IMG/VR virus record: IMGVR_UViG_3300043602_000092
Location: 1-59,608 of that record
Strand: one strand, 5' to 3'
Source of the DNA: a virus
DNA: 59,608 bases
Of this stretch, positions 15,302 through 23,584 are shown piece after piece. The position numbers and the translations under genes were made by a program. A model generated the notes under the pieces. It searched no databases and was not told the origin of the DNA. It saw only the letters and a program-made list of their open reading frames with translations. How positions within the stretch are numbered: position 1 is the stretch's first letter; each line of letters starts with the position of its first letter.

Positions 15302-16855
15302 ATGCCCGTGAGTTTCAATTCCATCCCGGCAAACTGGAAGATGCCGCTATATTGGGTCGAAGTCGACCCGAGCATGGCCGGTTATCCTCGCTCCCGCCTG
15401 ACCTCGCTCATCATCGGATTGAAGGGCGAGGACGGCAGCGCGGTCGCGAACGTGCCGATCCCGGTGCCGTCGCAGGCCGATGCACGCCAGTTGTTCGGCT
15501 ACGGCTCGATGCTCGACGGAATGGTCGAGAGCTTTACCAAGAACAACTTTGCGCAGGAACTCTGGGTTGTTCCGATTGACGAAGCGGCGGCAGGCGTCCC
15601 GGCTATGGGTGCCCTCACCGTCACGCAACCCGCCATCTCCGCAGGCACGTTGCCGATCTACATTGCGGGTCGCAAGGTGCAGGTTTTTGTCGGGGCAGGC
15701 GAGGCCATCGCGGATGTCGCAAAGAAGATCGAGGAGGCGATCAACGCCGACCTCTCGATGCCGGTGACGGCACTGATCGGTGTGGGCGGCACTGTCGATC
15801 TAACGGCGAAGTTCAAGGGCGTCGAAGGCAACGAAATCGACGTGCGCCTTGCATACGGTGGTGCCCTCGCAGCCGAGCGCGTCCCGGTCGGTCTGGTGGT
15901 GACCATTCCTCCCGGACACAAACTGACCGGCGGCACCGGCAACGCAGACATCACGACTGCGCTGACGAACCTGGGTGACGAAATTTACGAGTACGTCGCC
16001 ACCGGCCTCACCGACAGCACCTCGCTCGCGCAGTTGGAAAGCGAATACGGGTTCGGTGACACTGGTCGCTGGGGGTGGTTGCGCCAACTCTACGGCCACG
16101 TCTTTGCTGCCTACAAAGGCATCGAAGTCGGAACGGACAAGGGCTATGCCGGGATCATGACCTACGGTCCCGAGAACAACAGCGGTGTGCTTTCGATCAT
16201 GGGCGTCGAAGCGCACTCCCCGACACCGCCGTGGAATTGGGCGGCGGCCTATGCGGCAAAGTCTGCCCGCGCGTTGCTGAATGATCCGGCTCGCCCGTTG
16301 CAGACGCTCGCGCTGGAAGGGTGCCTCCCGGCTCCGAAGCACCAGCGGTTCACCAAGAAGCAGTGCAACGATTTCTCAGGCGTTGGCATTGCAACGCAGG
16401 GCGTGAACGATGATGGCGTTCCCGCCATCCTTCGTGAAAGCACGACCTATCAGAAGAACCTCTATGGTCAGGGCGACGACGCCTATGAGTTGGTGCCGAC
16501 CTTGGCAACGCTGGCGGCACTCTTCCGCTCGCAGCGCCATGCGATCACCAGCAAGTATCCGCGCCACAAGCTCGCGGATGACGGCACCCGCTTCGGTGCT
16601 GGGCAGGCAATCGTCACGCCGAAGATCATCAAGGCGGAACTGATTGCGCAGTATCGGCAGGACGAGTTCTTGGGCCGCGTCGAAAATGCTCAGGCGTTCA
16701 AAAAGAACCTGATCGTGGAGCGCGATCCCAACGACCCGAACCGCATCAACGTCCTGTATCCTCCGGACCTGATCAACCAACTCCGCATCTTCGCGGTGCT
16801 GGCTCAGTTCCGCCTGCAATATAACAGGGGTGTTGATACCGAGATTGCGACGTAG
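15302..16855 (+). CDS. Contractile tail sheath, Mu gpL-like, 517 aa
   Basis: The opening FNSIPANWKMPLYWVEVDPS and the segment following (LIIGLKGEDG, ARQLFGYGSMLDGMV) are typical of Mu L-type sheath proteins, as is the C-terminal NVLYPPDLINQLRIFAVLAQ, which packs on the tube. The length is normal. It establishes a myovirus with a contractile tail. A good GAGGAG site precedes the ATG. Confidence 0.93.
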   Translation: MPVSFNSIPANWKMPLYWVEVDPSMAGYPRSRLTSLIIGLKGEDGSAVANVPIPVPSQADARQLFGYGSMLDGMVESFTKNNFAQELWVVPIDEAAAGVPAMGALTVTQPAISAGTLPIYIAGRKVQVFVGAGEAIADVAKKIEEAINADLSMPVTALIGVGGTVDLTAKFKGVEGNEIDVRLAYGGALAAERVPVGLVVTIPPGHKLTGGTGNADITTALTNLGDEIYEYVATGLTDSTSLAQLESEYGFGDTGRWGWLRQLYGHVFAAYKGIEVGTDKGYAGIMTYGPENNSGVLSIMGVEAHSPTPPWNWAAAYAAKSARALLNDPARPLQTLALEGCLPAPKHQRFTKKQCNDFSGVGIATQGVNDDGVPAILRESTTYQKNLYGQGDDAYELVPTLATLAALFRSQRHAITSKYPRHKLADDGTRFGAGQAIVTPKIIKAELIAQYRQDEFLGRVENAQAFKKNLIVERDPNDPNRINVLYPPDLINQLRIFAVLAQFRLQYNRGVDTEIAT

Positions 16856-16868
16856 AATAGGGCCAAGG

Positions 16869-16887
16869 CGCACGCGGCGGGCGTGCG
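16869..16887 (+). terminator. Hairpin after the sheath gene
   Basis: A 7-bp CGCACGC/GCGTGCG stem with a GGCGG loop follows the sheath stop. It has no U-tract and may set the ratio of sheath to downstream transcripts. Confidence 0.45.
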
Positions 16888-16905
16888 TCAACGGCGGGGT
16901 GAACA

Positions 16906-17478
16906 ATGGATGTCTACGGAAAAATAACGAAACCATTTTGGGACGACCGGCCTGTCGCCATAGTTGGCGGCGGGCCTTCTCTTGTCGATTTCGATTTCGA
17001 GCAGTTGCGTGGCGCGCATGTCCTCGCGGTGAAGGATGTGGCGTCGTTCATGCCGTGGGCCGATGCGGTGCTTGGCATTGGCGCGTGGCAGGACAAGCTC
17101 GCGGGTGTACAGAGCCGCGTCTATTGGGCGATGCCCGCGCCAGCCCCGTCGCCTGCGAAGAACGTCACCTTCCTGAAGCAATCACCGGCTCTGGAAATAT
17201 CCGACGACCCGAGCGTGATCCACGGCGTGACGTGCGAGTTCGGGGCAATGCAAGTCTGCATCCACAAGCGAGCCAAGCGGATCGTATTGTTCGGCTTCGA
17301 TCATGAGGGCGAGAAGTGGGAGCGGATGGCCCTGCACTTTTCCGTGCTGGTGCCCTGCCTCAACGAGCGCGGCATCAGCGTGATGAACGCATGCCCGCAA
17401 TCCACAATTGCTTGCTTCCAGAAAACCACGCTGGATGATGGCGTGGCCGCGCTCCGCATCAAGGCCAAGGCGCAATGA
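16906..17478 (+). CDS. Rossmann-like phage protein (DUF115/MptE-like), 190 aa
   Basis: The glycine-rich turn VAIVGGGPSLVDF at residues 17-29 and later strands (HVLAVKD, RIVLFGFDHEG) suggest a nucleotide- or sugar-nucleotide-binding fold like DUF115 and MptE-like proteins. Such genes are common as insertions in alphaproteobacterial phage late operons. It is not a usual tail component, and the glycosyltransferase-like gene follows. A role in surface or virion glycan chemistry is inferred from context only. Confidence 0.6.
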   Translation: MDVYGKITKPFWDDRPVAIVGGGPSLVDFDFEQLRGAHVLAVKDVASFMPWADAVLGIGAWQDKLAGVQSRVYWAMPAPAPSPAKNVTFLKQSPALEISDDPSVIHGVTCEFGAMQVCIHKRAKRIVLFGFDHEGEKWERMALHFSVLVPCLNERGISVMNACPQSTIACFQKTTLDDGVAALRIKAKAQ

Positions 17479-17506
17479 TGCGGGTGCGCCTCACAGGAGA
17501 GAGCGC

Positions 17507-17620
17507 ATGTTCTGGTTCTGGATCGCGGCGGCCTTTATCATCGGTGGAAATTTCGGGGCGATTGCAATGGCGGTGATCGCGATGAACAAACCGCGGCGCT
17601 GGCATGAAGATCACCTATGA
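17507..17620 (+). CDS. Small membrane protein, 37 aa
   Basis: One hydrophobic segment (FWIAAAFIIGGNFGAIAMAV) is followed by a basic C-terminus (KPRRWH), fitting a single-pass inner-membrane peptide with the tail in the cytoplasm. A GGAGAGAGC ribosome site precedes the ATG. It overlaps the next gene by 17 bases, between the two putative glycan genes. Confidence 0.6.
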   Translation: MFWFWIAAAFIIGGNFGAIAMAVIAMNKPRRWHEDHL

Positions 17621-18194
17621 CCTGACCTTTGCCTGCGTCCACACGGGCGGCCCGTTCAATCCGGTGGTCAAGCTCCGCGATGCGATCTGGCGGCACGGTC
17701 GGCAACCCTATGACCTTGTGTGCCTGTCCGACCAGCCCGAGCGATGCGAGGGGGTCAACTTCATTGACATATCAGGGTCGGGCCTCACCGGCTGGTGGGG
17801 CCGAATGCTGCTGTTCGAACCGCAGTGGCGGGGCCGGTCGAAAATAATTTTTCTGGACCTCAATACGACGGTCGTGGGTGCCTTGCTGCCACTTTGGAAT
17901 GTCCCCGGTGAGTTCGCTATCTACGCGAACGATCCCCGCATGACCGGCCATCCGGGGAAATACAATTCGTCGGTGATGGTGATCGGTGGCGGCATGGCCG
18001 GGTTCGTCTGGTCGAAGTTCGACGCGCATCGCGGGGCATTGATGAAGCGCGACCGTGGCGACCAGGTTATCGAGGAGCTTTATCCGGGTGCCGCACTCTT
18101 GCAGACGCTCGTCCCGAGAGGATTTTTTATCGACTACCGGGACGAGTTCGGCCCCGCATTGTTTGTCGGGGCAGGCGGCCCGCGCAAAGACTGA
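17604..18194 (+). CDS. Glycosyltransferase-like protein (GT8-type fold), 196 aa
   Basis: The N-terminal strand, the phrase YDLVCLSDQPERCEGV and the segment IIFLDLNTTVVG resemble GT-A glycosyltransferases, where the last would be the metal-binding DxD strand. Here DLN replaces DxD, so catalysis may be altered or metal-independent. At 196 aa it is shorter than most GT8 enzymes. It is placed with the Rossmann-like gene between sheath and tube, looking like an inserted moron pair. Virion or receptor glycan modification is inference. Confidence 0.6.
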   Translation: MKITYDLTFACVHTGGPFNPVVKLRDAIWRHGRQPYDLVCLSDQPERCEGVNFIDISGSGLTGWWGRMLLFEPQWRGRSKIIFLDLNTTVVGALLPLWNVPGEFAIYANDPRMTGHPGKYNSSVMVIGGGMAGFVWSKFDAHRGALMKRDRGDQVIEELYPGAALLQTLVPRGFFIDYRDEFGPALFVGAGGPRKD

Positions 18195-18306
18195 TAGCAC
18201 CGCAATGATAAGGGCCTGACCGCCCAACCCGGCACCGAACCTTGCGTGCCTATAGGTGCCGTGCGAAAAAAATCCATTGCGACAACCTCACGCGATGGAG
18301 AACGTC
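18195..18306 (+). promoter_or_regulatory. Spacer before the tube gene with a GATAAGGG box
   Basis: It contains ATGATAAGGG at about 18205 and the short palindrome CCTATAGG near 18250. The half-site resembles the genome's operator family but lacks the CCTT arm. A secondary late promoter after the inserted genes is possible; no firm -35/-10 pair is seen. Confidence 0.3.
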
Positions 18307-18669
18307 ATGCCTCAAGGCCCTATCGCTGGCACCGCGCACCTCAAGGTGGACGGCCAGATGTATCCTCTCAAGGGAAGCCTCACGGTTTCCATCACCGCCG
18401 TCGAGCGCAACGGCATCGCCGGTCAGGACTACGTCCACGGCTATCAGGAATTGCCGCGCGTGCCCTACATCGAGGGCGACATCTCGACGCTGCCCGAAGT
18501 CAGCACCGAGTTTCTTGAAAGCATCACCGACGCGACCATCACCGCAGAACTGGTGAACGGGCGCACCTATGTCCTGCGCAATGCGTGGCACAAGGGTCCG
18601 GTGGAAATCAACACCAGCGACGGCCAGTTCCGCGTTCGCTTCGAAGGCGTGGACGGCGACGAAATCTAA
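18307..18669 (+). CDS. Tail tube protein, Mu gpM-like, 120 aa
   Basis: The size and sequence match Mu-type tube proteins: GTAHLKVDGQMYPLKG, then strands with ITAVERNGIAGQDYVHGY and a C-terminal VRFEGVDGDEI. Hexamers of this protein line the contractile tail. The ATG at 18307 is chosen because GGAG lies six bases upstream; the ATG at 18295 would overlap that site. Confidence 0.9.
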   Translation: MPQGPIAGTAHLKVDGQMYPLKGSLTVSITAVERNGIAGQDYVHGYQELPRVPYIEGDISTLPEVSTEFLESITDATITAELVNGRTYVLRNAWHKGPVEINTSDGQFRVRFEGVDGDEI

Positions 18670-18686
18670 ACAGGAGGCGGACTTCA

Positions 18687-19046
18687 ATGGCGGGTGAAGC
18701 AGCGAAGAAGATTGTCGAGGAAGTGGATGCGGCGGCTCCACCTTCGACAGATGTAGTCATCGACCTGAAAAGGCCGGTGATGGCGAACGGCGAGATGGTG
18801 AAGAAGCTGACCTTTCGGGAACCGACAGGCGGTGACATGCAATTGTTCGGTGACAAGTGGCCGGTCAATATTGATTGGCAGACCGGCGAGGTCACACCGA
18901 ACCCGACAGTGATGGCGGTGGTGATGTCAACGCTCGCGGTGGTTCCTCCCTCGACCATAAAGGCGATGAAAGGAAAGGACTTCTCGACGTGCGCGCACGC
19001 GCTGATGGGTTTTTTCGTACCCGACGCGCAGGCGATGCAATACTAG
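18687..19046 (+). CDS. Tail assembly chaperone, short form (gp41-like), 119 aa
   Basis: This is a gp41-type chaperone that binds the tape measure during tail assembly. LTFREPTGGDMQLFGDK is the characteristic front and is followed by helices. CAGGAGG provides a strong ribosome site. A slippery heptamer near its 3' end lets some ribosomes continue in the -1 frame to make the longer form. Confidence 0.85.
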   Translation: MAGEAAKKIVEEVDAAAPPSTDVVIDLKRPVMANGEMVKKLTFREPTGGDMQLFGDKWPVNIDWQTGEVTPNPTVMAVVMSTLAVVPPSTIKAMKGKDFSTCAHALMGFFVPDAQAMQY

Positions 19047-19183
19047 ATTGCTATCGTCTTGCGCGGTTCTTCGGGCAACCACCAGCATACTTTCTCGCGA
19101 TGCGTCTTGGCGAAGTCGACACGCATATAGGTTGGGTGGAAAAATTGCTCGCGGTGTCTGCCGCGAAGCGACCCGGCGGATAG
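18687..19183 (+). CDS. Tail assembly chaperone, -1 frameshift long form
   Basis: A -1 slip at 19007-19013 fuses the short chaperone to the overlapping downstream frame, giving about 165 residues that end at 19183. The added part (ILDCYRLARFFGQPPAYF, then a helix ending SAAKRPGG) has no start or ribosome site of its own, yet resembles second-half chaperone sequences. Such paired products directly before the tape measure gene are a conserved feature of dsDNA phage tails, including Mu. Confidence 0.8.
19007..19013 (+). promoter_or_regulatory. Slippery heptamer GGGTTTT for -1 frameshifting
   Basis: The zero frame reads G-GGT-TTT, a canonical X-XXY-YYZ heptamer extended by two more T. It lies 33 bases before the zero-frame stop, inside the overlap of the two frames. 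Confidence 0.8.
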
Positions 19184-19190
19184 GACGGCG

Positions 19191-22100
19191 ATGGCGAACG
19201 AGGAAGTCCTACGCCTCAGGGCAACAGTCGTTTCCGAAGAAGCTCTGGCGAACATCCGCGCCATCGGGCGAGAGATCGGCATCGTCCAGCAGAAGGGCGG
19301 TGCCGGTGCCAAGAATGCCAACTCAAGCTGGGGCCAACTCGCCAAGACCATCAAGGCGGTCGGCGGTGAAACTCTTGGTGCCGTCACTGGTCTGAGTGGA
19401 CTTGGCGCGGCAGGCTTGGGCGCCGCGGCTGGCTTCGGCATCGTCGCTGCCGCCGGATACAAACTGGTCAGCGGACTTGGCGACCTCTCCAAAAAAATCA
19501 TCGACCTCAACAATGCCAGCAAAGAACTTGGCATGGGCACGGATGCTCTCAAGGCATTCGCGACCGAGGCGAAGAAAGCAGGCATCGCACCCGAAGCGAT
19601 GATGCAGGGGTTGGCGAGCTTCAAGCGCAACACCGAAGATTTCGGGATGCGGATCGGTGAGTTGCGCGGCCAGATGGTTGCGATGGGTGCGGGGCCGGTG
19701 CTGGCGCGCATCAACTCCGCGACCAAGCAGATCGACAAGCTCAAGGAAGCATACGACTTCAAAGAAGTGCTGATGGAAGCTGATCCGTCAGGAATGAAGG
19801 CACGTCGCTTCTTTGAGATGATGGGCCTGGGTGCCGATGCAACGCGACTGTCTTGGGACGAACTCTCCAAGACAATGAAGGAGAAGGAACTCCTCACCCC
19901 GGAACAGGTGCAGGCGGCGAAAGATTACAACGCATCCCTGATCAAGATGGGCGAGACGTGGGACGCCCTGACGATGAAGCTTGGCGTCAAGCTATTCCCG
20001 ATGGTCGGCAAAGACCTTGCCGACCTCAACGGCATACTTGAGGCGTTGGGCAAGTTCGATGCTTGGGTTGATAGCTGGTTGGGAAAAGGTGTCGCCGCCG
20101 ATCCGGTCGGTGCGGCAGTCGGCAAACTGAACCAGTGGACCGGCCTCGACAAGTGGGACCCGTTCGGTTGGAAGGCCGAGCGCGATCAGAAAGAGAATGG
20201 TCCCGAGGCGTTGCAGAAGGGGTTGCAGGATCGCGCGCGGCAGATGCGCGAGCAGCAACAGACCGCTCCCGGTCGCGCGGCAGGCGGACCAGTATTCCAA
20301 GGCTTGGCCTATACGGTCGGTGAGAACGGCCCCGAGACATTCGTGCCGGGAGCGACAGGGGCCATCGCCCCGCGCGCGGACGGCACGCCGATTGGCAATG
20401 CGTTTGCGGCCAACGCACGGGGCACCAGTGGCGGTGACGATAGCGGGGCATCCCGCATCATTCAGGTCGGCGTGTTCGACGCCTTGGTTCAATTCAAGTC
20501 CTACATCGAGGCAGGCGGGGCACTGGGTGGGGCCGGTGGCGGCGGCGGCATTATGCGGGCCTCGCTGGGCGGCGGCACCAGTGGCGGCTATAGCGGCCCC
20601 GGCGGCGGCACGGGCGGCGGCGGCTATGGCGGTGGCGCGACCGGCGGCGGGGCCGATACCAGTGCCCCGGCGGACACCGGCAACGGCCAAAGTTCCTCGC
20701 GACCGGGGCCGGGAGGGCAGAACGCCAACGTGCCTGACACCAGTGGCGATCCGAACGCGCCACCGGCCTCATTCAACGACCGCTGGAACGCCCTTGGCGG
20801 CGGGGCCGCTGGCGGCCCATCAGGCGCGAACGCACCGAGCGGTGGCGCGTCGAGCGGCGGTCGCGTCACGGCGAAGGATCAGAACAATAAGGTCGCGACG
20901 GTCAAGGCCGCCATCAAGGAGCAGTTGCTCTCGCAAGGCGCGAGCGAGCGGTCGGCAGAGGTCGGCGCGAACGTCCTGACCGGACAGGCGATGGCCGAGA
21001 GCGGCCTCAAGAGCCAGTTCCACGACGCCGGTATCAGAAAGGGCAGGGCGGGAGGTTACGTTCCGTCGATCTATGGTGCCGACAAGGCGCGCGGCCAAGC
21101 GATGACCGCGTGGCTGGCGAAAAACAAACTGCCCGACACGCCAGAGAACCAAGGGCGGTGGATGGCGCATGAGGCGTGGACGAAATATCCGAAGACGCGC
21201 GCGGCCATCGAGACAGGCAATCAGGATCACGCAGCGGACGTTGCGACAAAGAACTTTGAAGGGCCGCAGGATCAGGGCGAGAGGCAACTCCGCACGCGGC
21301 GCAACTTCGCCAATCAGGCAGCAGCCGCACAAACGACGACTGAAAGCGGACCCAACGGTCAGGCGACGGCAACGCCCAACACCAAGGTCGCGAGCGTCAA
21401 TCCGAACGATGGCGTTGGCCTGCAGCCGAACGGCCAGAGCAATCAAGTGGCGACGGGCAATCGCCTGCTGCCGGGACGCGACCTGAGGGGCACCGACCCG
21501 CGCATCAAGGAAATCGTCACGGCGGCAGCGGAGGGATTGCCCGAGGGCTATAAAATCCAACCGACATCCGGCGTGCGCACCGCAGGGCAGGGCCAGCACA
21601 CGCATGGTCGCGCGGTCGATTGGCAGATCATCGGGCCTGACGGAAAGGCGATCAGCAATCGTGGTGACGACAGCACCGGCCTGTACACCAAGCTCGCGCA
21701 GAACGCATACGGCTATCAGGAGAAGTATCACAAAGACCTGACCGGGAAATTCCAGTGGGGCGGGCAGTTCGGCACGTCGAGTAAAAATCCGAATGAACCC
21801 GACCTGATGCACTTCGACACGGGTGGGCGCCGCGGTCGCATCTCGCGCTATAGCCGCGAGCGGATCGGAGCGACCTTGCCGCCGATGCCGGGGCAGCAAC
21901 CCAATGGGCAAAGCACCCGCGTGGCGAGCAACGATCCGAACTTCGTTCCGCAGGCACCTATCCAGCACGCCGACTTGCAGCAAAAGCTGATCGAGGAAGG
22001 CAAGCGCAGGGCGTTGCTTGAGGAGGGCAAGAAGCGAGAGGAGGCCACGCGGCGCATTGATGAAACGGTGGGAGCACAGTCGGTCAACGGCAACGTCAGT

Positions 22101-22256
22101 GTCACGGTCAACTCCAACGGCACCAAGGCCGATGCGAAGGTGGCCGAGAAGGGCGACCTCTATCAGAAAAGTTCGGTGACGCAGCACAAGCAGATGCAGA
22201 AGACCGAGGAGGCCCCGGCATCGTTCAATGATCGGTTCGCAGGAGCAGAGAAATGA
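19191..22256 (+). CDS. Tape measure protein with lysozyme-like and M15 peptidase-like domains, 1021 aa
   Basis: The N-terminal 350 residues are helical with a hydrophobic Gly/Ala segment (about 60-105), typical of tape measures. A Gly-rich linker (about 440-540) follows. Residues about 565-700 resemble a phage-tail lysozyme (GQAMAESGLKSQFHDAG, then SIYGADKARGQAMTAWL). Residues about 760-890 resemble a VanY/M15 D,D-peptidase, with SGVRTAGQGQHTHGRAVDW and DLMHFD giving His/Asp zinc ligands. Both would open peptidoglycan during DNA entry. Its position after the chaperone is standard. Confidence 0.9.
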   Translation: MANEEVLRLRATVVSEEALANIRAIGREIGIVQQKGGAGAKNANSSWGQLAKTIKAVGGETLGAVTGLSGLGAAGLGAAAGFGIVAAAGYKLVSGLGDLSKKIIDLNNASKELGMGTDALKAFATEAKKAGIAPEAMMQGLASFKRNTEDFGMRIGELRGQMVAMGAGPVLARINSATKQIDKLKEAYDFKEVLMEADPSGMKARRFFEMMGLGADATRLSWDELSKTMKEKELLTPEQVQAAKDYNASLIKMGETWDALTMKLGVKLFPMVGKDLADLNGILEALGKFDAWVDSWLGKGVAADPVGAAVGKLNQWTGLDKWDPFGWKAERDQKENGPEALQKGLQDRARQMREQQQTAPGRAAGGPVFQGLAYTVGENGPETFVPGATGAIAPRADGTPIGNAFAANARGTSGGDDSGASRIIQVGVFDALVQFKSYIEAGGALGGAGGGGGIMRASLGGGTSGGYSGPGGGTGGGGYGGGATGGGADTSAPADTGNGQSSSRPGPGGQNANVPDTSGDPNAPPASFNDRWNALGGGAAGGPSGANAPSGGASSGGRVTAKDQNNKVATVKAAIKEQLLSQGASERSAEVGANVLTGQAMAESGLKSQFHDAGIRKGRAGGYVPSIYGADKARGQAMTAWLAKNKLPDTPENQGRWMAHEAWTKYPKTRAAIETGNQDHAADVATKNFEGPQDQGERQLRTRRNFANQAAAAQTTTESGPNGQATATPNTKVASVNPNDGVGLQPNGQSNQVATGNRLLPGRDLRGTDPRIKEIVTAAAEGLPEGYKIQPTSGVRTAGQGQHTHGRAVDWQIIGPDGKAISNRGDDSTGLYTKLAQNAYGYQEKYHKDLTGKFQWGGQFGTSSKNPNEPDLMHFDTGGRRGRISRYSRERIGATLPPMPGQQPNGQSTRVASNDPNFVPQAPIQHADLQQKLIEEGKRRALLEEGKKREEATRRIDETVGAQSVNGNVSVTVNSNGTKADAKVAEKGDLYQKSSVTQHKQMQKTEEAPASFNDRFAGAEK

Positions 22257-22918
22257 GCATCAAGACGAAGCACCCGACCCCGTGGCGCGACAAGTATCAG
22301 GAAGCGCACTTTCGCGGCGTGATGTTCTTTGTCGAAACCGACGCGCGTCAGGGTGGGCGCCGCGTGGCGATGCACGAATATCCGAAGCGCAACATCCCCT
22401 ATGCCGAGGACATGGGGCGCAAGGCGAAGCGGTTTCTGGTGCAGGGCTATCTGATCGGCAAGAATTATCTGGATCAGAAGGACCGGCTGATCACCGCGCT
22501 GGAAAAAGACGGCCCCGGTCAACTTCGCCTGCCCCTGTCGTCCTTGCAGGGCGACGAGAAGGTGATGGTGATGTCGTACACCGTCACCGAGGCGCGCGAG
22601 AAAGGCGGCTACTGCTCCGTCGAGATGGATTTCATCGAATACGGCGACCCGCAGTATCGGCAGGAAATTTCGACGGCCTCCCAGATCGAGGACAGTGCAT
22701 TCAAACTTGAGGACCAGATGATCGGTCGCCCCGGTGCAGGCATCCTGACCGACAAGGGCATCGAGCGGATGCTGGGCTATGCGATGGTTCACCGCAGTGC
22801 GAACGCGGGCAGTCCGACCACCGCCGCGAGCTATGGGATGTCATGGGGCAACTTCGCTTCGTACACCCGCACCGGCAATGTCGGCATCACGCCACCCGAT
22901 GGAGTTCTGTTCCGATGA
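22253..22918 (+). CDS. DNA circularisation protein, N-terminal half (Mu gp43-like), 221 aa
   Basis: WRDKYQEAHFRGVMFFVETD is the hallmark start of Mu N/gp43-type baseplate proteins, which sit at the tail tip. The sequence continues through the conserved RFLVQGYLIG and GQLRLPL phrases. In Mu the protein is about twice as long; here it stops after the first domain, and the second half is a separate coupled gene. Start and stop overlap neighbours by four bases. Confidence 0.85.
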   Translation: MSIKTKHPTPWRDKYQEAHFRGVMFFVETDARQGGRRVAMHEYPKRNIPYAEDMGRKAKRFLVQGYLIGKNYLDQKDRLITALEKDGPGQLRLPLSSLQGDEKVMVMSYTVTEAREKGGYCSVEMDFIEYGDPQYRQEISTASQIEDSAFKLEDQMIGRPGAGILTDKGIERMLGYAMVHRSANAGSPTTAASYGMSWGNFASYTRTGNVGITPPDGVLFR

Positions 22919-23583
22919 CCGGCGACGAGGCAAACGAGGTCTTGGGAATTGTCCAGCGCATCGGGCCGATGGTGTTGAAGGCTGCGGTCAGGCCAACGGG
23001 CACAATCGGCACCGCGTTGCGCAGGGCGGTCGGCATGATGGTGGCAGACCGCAACATGAGCGATCTGCAAGCGTTCGGCTTCGCGTTCAATGTCTGCATC
23101 GACCTGGCGCGGCATAGTGCGGCAACGCTGGTGACGATGGACCGCGTGCGCAAGTTTGCACTGACGGAGAAGCCGGTCAGTCTGCCCGCGATCCAGACCG
23201 TGCTGACCATCGTTCGCATGACGCTGGCGATGGAGGCGCGCATCATCGCCTATATGTCATTCCGCTCCCGCGAGGAGGTGGATGAAATCGCAACGCAGAT
23301 GAATGCCGCGTTCTCCGAGACATCCGAGATTGCCGCCGATGACCTCGACGCGGGCACCTACATGGCACTGACCCGCCTGCACGGCGATGTCGTGCGGCAC
23401 CTTGCGGAGCGCGGGCGGCAACTTCCCCGCGTCATCTCGTACACCTATCAGGTGGCGATGCCTGCGCTGCGCATGTCGCAGCGGGCCTATGCGGACCCGA
23501 GGCGTTACGTTGAATTGATCAGGGAAAATCACGTCGTGCATCCCGCCTTTATGCCCCGCGAGGGCAAGATGCTGGCGGTGTAG
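22915..23583 (+). CDS. gp43-like C-terminal half encoded separately, 222 aa
   Basis: This is an all-helical protein directly coupled (ATGA) to the gp43-like N-terminal gene. Its position, size and style match the C-terminal helical region of Mu gp43 (about 490 aa), which would otherwise be missing. No independent motif is seen. It probably forms a complex with the first half at the baseplate. Confidence 0.65.
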   Translation: MTGDEANEVLGIVQRIGPMVLKAAVRPTGTIGTALRRAVGMMVADRNMSDLQAFGFAFNVCIDLARHSAATLVTMDRVRKFALTEKPVSLPAIQTVLTIVRMTLAMEARIIAYMSFRSREEVDEIATQMNAAFSETSEIAADDLDAGTYMALTRLHGDVVRHLAERGRQLPRVISYTYQVAMPALRMSQRAYADPRRYVELIRENHVVHPAFMPREGKMLAV

Positions 23584-23584
23584 C

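Noticed and set aside
20820-22187. 455-aa leftward frame inside the tape measure
   Set aside because: Composition typical of an antisense shadow; the tape measure frame has clear domains.
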